Below are positions 61,052 to 64,000 of a DNA stretch of 64,000 nucleotides, one piece after another. The stretch's first letter is position 1, and every line of letters starts with the position of its first letter. Where the stretch lies: positions 248,001-312,000 of the forward strand of contig NZ_JAFBBV010000001.1 of assembly GCF_016907365.1 (NCBI RefSeq), read 5' to 3'. Source of the stretch: Oerskovia paurometabola (GTDB taxonomy: Bacteria > Actinomycetota > Actinomycetes > Actinomycetales > Cellulomonadaceae). The notes under the pieces were generated by a model. The model ran no database searches, was not told where the DNA came from, and saw only the letters and a program-made list of their open reading frames with translations. The translations under genes and the position numbers were made by a program.

Positions 61052-61223
61052 GGGGGTTTCTCGTTTCTCTCGCGCACACGAGCCTTAGTCGGGTGCGTGG
61101 GGGTCGTGGCGACGGGCGCCACGAAGTGCGGTGCTCATTGTGGTGGAGAAAGGCACCGCTGCACAGGGGGATTTCTCCCCATGCGGGTGAAAAACGAGAA
61201 GCAGGTCCGGAACGTGGGCCGGG

Positions 61224-61700
61224 TCAGGACGCGGCGCGGCTCGTCTCGCCCCGGAGGTGGTCGATCGTGTTCTGCACGTCGCGCAGCGTCGAGCCGACGT
61301 CGGCCCCCTGCGCCACGGTCTTGTCCGCGACGTAGCGGAGCTGGGCCGAGGCGGCGTCGAGCGCGACCTGCGCGTCGGTGAGGGCGATGACCGCGCGGCC
61401 GTCGCCGAACGGGTCGGCGGCTGCCTGGGCGAGCGCGGCGTTGGCCTCGTCGGTCGCGGCCTGGGCGTTCCCGACGGCGTCCTCGACCTCGCTGCGCAGG
61501 CCGGCCGGCAGGGAGGAGAGCTGGGTCGCGGCCTTCTCGAGGTCCTCGCCGATCGAGTCGACCTGACACTGGGTGTCCTCGAGGAACTGGGTGACCTCGG
61601 CGGCCGATGCGGTCGCGCTCAGCGGCAGCATCATCGCGAGGGCGAGGAAGCTGGCGGCGGCGAGCCGGGCGGCTGGTCCTGATGTCTTCGGCGACGTCAT
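61224..61700 (-). CDS. small secreted helical protein
   Basis: 158 residues with a clear signal peptide (RLAAASFLALAMMLPLSATASA, cleavage before AEVTQ about residue 35). The mature part is Ala/Asp-rich and predicted helical (AQAATDEANAALAQAAADP), with one cysteine (DTQCQVD). No family recognised. Start ATG 61698-61700; the longer frame upstream is not a signal sequence. Divergent from the acyltransferase gene at 61880. Confidence 0.75.
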   Translation of the reverse strand: MTSPKTSGPAARLAAASFLALAMMLPLSATASAAEVTQFLEDTQCQVDSIGEDLEKAATQLSSLPAGLRSEVEDAVGNAQAATDEANAALAQAAADPFGDGRAVIALTDAQVALDAASAQLRYVADKTVAQGADVGSTLRDVQNTIDHLRGETSRAAS

Positions 61701-61841
61701 GTCGAGAAGTCTGCACGGCGAACCTGGGAAAAGACAGGGAGGACATGGACAGGAGGTGGAGATTTCGCCCACAGTCGCGGGGGACGCCCGCGCGCGGCAC
61801 CTCGGCCACGACGGCCCGGTCGCGCGGGTAGCGTTGCTGCC

Positions 61842-61883
61842 GTGCCCCACCCCGTAGCCCCCGCCCCCGAGGCGCCCCGATGA
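61842..61883 (+). CDS. possible leaderless 13-codon upstream ORF of plsC-like gene
   Basis: GTG at 61842 lies 7 bases after TAGCGT (61829-61834); the frame runs 13 Pro/Ala-rich codons and its TGA overlaps the acyltransferase ATG (ATGA at 61880-61883). May be chance; coupling is inferred only from geometry. Confidence 0.25.
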   Translation: MPHPVAPAPEAPR

Positions 61884-62494
61884 TCCGCCGCGCCCTGGCG
61901 CGCGCCTACTGGGCCGTGAGCAGGTGGACGCTGCGTACCGAGCAGCCCCCGACCGACCGGCCCGGCATCCTCATCGGCGCCCCGCACACGTCCAACTGGG
62001 ACTTCGTGCTCATGCTCGCGATCTCGACGAGCGTGGGCGTGAGGGTCCGCTGGCTCGGCAAGCACACCCTGTTCAAGGGTGTCATGGGGCCGTTCGCGCG
62101 AGCGCTCGGCGGGATCCCCGTGGACCGGACCGACCCGAGCCTCGTCGTCGACGACATCGTGTCGCGGGTCCGCAGGGGTGAGGTGTTCTCGCTCGTCATC
62201 ACGCCCGAGGGGACGCGCAGCAAGGGCGAGTACTGGAAGTCGGGCTTCTACCGGATCGCGCGCGAGGCGGGCATGCCCGTGACGCTCGGGTACGTGGACC
62301 GCACGACCATGACCGCGGGCCTGGGCCCCACGCTCGAGCTCACGGGGGACGTGCGCGCCGACATGGACCTGGTCCGCGCCTTCTACGCGGACAAGGCCGG
62401 GTTCGACCCGTCGCGTCGCACCGAGCCGCGCCTGCGCGAGGAGGACCGTCCCGCGCCGGACGCGGCCACGGGAGAAGCCGGCTCGACCGCCTGA
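61880..62494 (+). CDS. PlsC-family lysophospholipid acyltransferase (second copy)
   Basis: 204 residues. Catalytic HTSNWD (HX4D, residues 36-41), LGKHTLF, GGIPVDRTD and ITPEGTRSKGEYWKSGFY motifs; the latter matches the branch that acylates unusual lipids. Hydrophobic N-terminus associates with the membrane. Much shorter HX4D context (HTSNWDFVLML) than the copy at 36646, so probably a different substrate. A GAGG lies 7 bases before the ATG. Confidence 0.9.
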   Translation: MIRRALARAYWAVSRWTLRTEQPPTDRPGILIGAPHTSNWDFVLMLAISTSVGVRVRWLGKHTLFKGVMGPFARALGGIPVDRTDPSLVVDDIVSRVRRGEVFSLVITPEGTRSKGEYWKSGFYRIAREAGMPVTLGYVDRTTMTAGLGPTLELTGDVRADMDLVRAFYADKAGFDPSRRTEPRLREEDRPAPDAATGEAGSTA

Positions 62495-62504
62495 GGCGGT
62501 CGAC

Positions 62505-62579
62505 GCCGTCGGGCACGCTGCTCGCCTGCCCGACGGCGCAGCGCACCCCGCGCGCACCCAGCGCGCCTCGCCGGGGTGC
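62505..62579. terminator. pair of convergent hairpins
   Basis: Hairpin 1: arms 62505-62515 with 62527-62537 (11 perfect pairs). Hairpin 2: arms 62543-62550 with 62572-62579. Placed between the acyltransferase and the leftward kinase gene, they can serve both. Confidence 0.65.
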
Positions 62580-64000
62580 TCAGCCCGCAGCCGGGTCGGT
62601 CGGCGCGTAGATCCGCAGGCCGCCGGGGACCATGGTGAGCGTCGCGCCGGTGACCTGGTCACCGTCGAGCTCGAGCGTCTCGCCGTCGTGCGCGAGGATC
62701 ACGGGGTCGTGCGGGGCGCCGTCACCGAACCGGAGCGACAGGTCGGGCGTGGTCCAGGCGTCGAGCGCGAGGTGGCGTTCGAGTCGACGGACCCGTCCGG
62801 CGAGCGAGGACGCGGCTCCGCCCGCGACCGTCTCCAGGAACAGGCGTGCGCGGCTGTAGCGCTGCTCGGCGCGCCCCGTGCGGACGTCGAGCACGCCGTC
62901 GTCGAGCCGGATGCGCTCGACGGGCGCGAGGTTCTGCGGGACGTACTTGTTGACCCCCGCGAAGAACGACCAGTAGCTCCCGACGACCCCGTCGACCGAC
63001 ACCCGTAGCGGGGTCGCGGAACGCAGCACGCGCGACGTCGCCCAGACCGTCGCTGGCCACTTCCCCAGGCGCTTCTCGGCGCGTTCGCGCTGCGACACGA
63101 GCTCGGGGTAGATGCCGAGCGAGAACGTGTTGAGGACCGTCATCGGGTCCTGCCCGTCGACGCGGAGCTCGGCGACGTCGACGTTCACCCCCGACCCGGC
63201 CTGGACGGCCCGGACCGTCGCGGTCATCGACGTGAGGTCGGCGGCCTTGGCGAAGTGGTTGAGCGTGCCGCCGGGAAGGACGACGAGCGGGAGGTCGTGC
63301 TCGCGCGCTGCGGCGGCAGCGGTCGCGACGGTCCCGTCGCCACCGCTGATCCCGAGGGCTCGGGCGGGGCGGGCCCCGCTGTCGCCGTCGGACCCGCCGG
63401 CACCCTCGCCCTTCGCCGCCCGGTCGTAGATCTCGCGCAGGTCGTCGCCCTCGGCGAGCACGTGCACCCGCGCCTTCGGGAGGTCGCGGCGCAGGACCTC
63501 GAGCGGGTCCTCCTTGAGGATCCGCCCGGACCCTGCGGCCGTGTTGACGACGACGAACAGGCCCTCGCCGTCGGGGAGCGCGGGCACGTCCGTGGGCGGT
63601 CCGGCGGGCACGTCCGGCTCGGGCCCCGGTGGGGAGGGCACGAGCCACCGGCCGAGCACCGCGAGCCCGACCCCGAGCGCCGCGCCCCCGACGACGTCCG
63701 AGAACCAGTGCGCGCCCACGTGCAGCCGCGAGTACATGACGGCCCCCGCGACAGGAGCGACGACCAGCCCGGCGGCGGGCCACTCCAGGGCCACGCCCGC
63801 GGCGAACGCCCCCGCGGTGGCCGAGTGGCCCGACGGGAACGACGGCGTCGTCGGGTAGCGGCGCAGGCGCCGCACGAGGGGCAGCGGGTCGGCGGAAGGG
63901 CGGTCGCCGCCGAACAGGCCCTTGCCGAGCAGGTTCGCGGTCGCGCTCGCGGCGGCGACGCTCACGAGACCCCGCACCGCCGCCCGGCGGCCGCGCGCGC
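62580..64000 (-). CDS. PAP2 phosphatase - diacylglycerol kinase fusion (5' end cut)
   Basis: Leftward gene open at the right window edge. The visible N-terminal half is a PAP2 domain: K-x6-RP (GKGLFGGDRP), PSFPSGH and SRLHVGAHWFSD. The C-terminal half is a diacylglycerol-kinase catalytic domain with LVVVNTAAGSG-type start, ISGGDGT and LPGGTLNHFA. A kinase plus a phosphatase in one chain would interconvert a lipid and its phosphate, as in undecaprenyl or diacylglycerol recycling. The likely start and first PAP2 helices lie beyond base 64000; the GTG near 63977 is probably internal. Confidence 0.9.
   Translation of the reverse strand, partial: ARGRRAAVRGLVSVAAASATANLLGKGLFGGDRPSADPLPLVRRLRRYPTTPSFPSGHSATAGAFAAGVALEWPAAGLVVAPVAGAVMYSRLHVGAHWFSDVVGGAALGVGLAVLGRWLVPSPPGPEPDVPAGPPTDVPALPDGEGLFVVVNTAAGSGRILKEDPLEVLRRDLPKARVHVLAEGDDLREIYDRAAKGEGAGGSDGDSGARPARALGISGGDGTVATAAAAAREHDLPLVVLPGGTLNHFAKAADLTSMTATVRAVQAGSGVNVDVAELRVDGQDPMTVLNTFSLGIYPELVSQRERAEKRLGKWPATVWATSRVLRSATPLRVSVDGVVGSYWSFFAGVNKYVPQNLAPVERIRLDDGVLDVRTGRAEQRYSRARLFLETVAGGAASSLAGRVRRLERHLALDAWTTPDLSLRFGDGAPHDPVILAHDGETLELDGDQVTGATLTMVPGGLRIYAPTDPAAG

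Overview
The window is very high-GC bacterial DNA with dense, short-intergenic gene packing. It shows GC-rich codon choice, many GTG starts, recurrent leaderless promoters (TANNNT about 6-7 nt before the start codon), a SAM-IV-type riboswitch, a seven-iron ferredoxin, DUF2630, GlsB and a CsoR copper sensor. Together these point to an actinobacterium of the order Micrococcales, most likely Cellulomonadaceae/Promicromonosporaceae (Cellulomonas, Oerskovia or Cellulosimicrobium relatives); genus level is an inference. I see no rRNA, tRNA, CRISPR array, insertion sequence, phage gene or secondary-metabolite cluster.

Layout. 1-6580: the edge of a LytTR response regulator, then an MFS transporter, PhzF-like isomerase, VOC protein, FBP/EF-G-binding zinc protein, a 34-residue basic protein, an aldo/keto reductase and a rhomboid-like membrane protein. 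6656-16341: a copper-resistance island. Two divergent promoters are built around CsoR-type palindromes. One drives a CopZ chaperone, a His-rich exported protein, CopA and a YHS protein. The other drives a 14-TM MFS transporter, a universal stress protein and an AhpD-like protein. A second rightward block carries an FAD oxidoreductase, another MFS transporter and csoR itself. 16524-18213: small stress and membrane proteins. 18362-22036: metF-metE behind a promoter, a SAM-clan riboswitch and an apparent translationally coupled leader ORF. 22217-25290: a beta-propeller membrane protein and two adjacent genes carrying three copies of an unrecognised helical domain. 25542-33557: a leftward sugar operon (ROK repressor, two ABC permeases, binding protein, GH15-like and GH31 enzymes).

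33640-38605: an NYN/LOTUS-domain protein, a second propeller paralogue whose leaderless start lies in a 15-bp inverted repeat, an acyltransferase, superoxide dismutase behind a SoxR-type promoter, and a seven-iron ferredoxin. 38626-47493: a membrane-anchored hypothetical protein, an App1-type phosphatase, a zinc-ribbon membrane protein, a LuxR-type two-component system, L-serine dehydratase with a 26-bp tandem repeat at its stop codon, 3-methyladenine glycosylase, and a wHTH regulator with a membrane partner. 47647-51170: a heptad-repeat YhgE-like membrane protein and a YeiH-type anion exporter with a 72-residue membrane partner. 51376-64000: macro-domain hydrolase, SDR enzyme, a long HrpA helicase, DUF427, a DUF2993-like protein, a cyclase with altered metal-site motif, small membrane and secreted proteins, a second acyltransferase, and a PAP2-diacylglycerol kinase fusion cut by the window end.

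The best leads are the SAM riboswitch/leader-ORF arrangement, the copper regulon wiring, the SoxR-type sod promoter, the three-copy domain family, the heptad protein with its paired palindromes, and the repeat shared between the cyclase linker and its 3' end.
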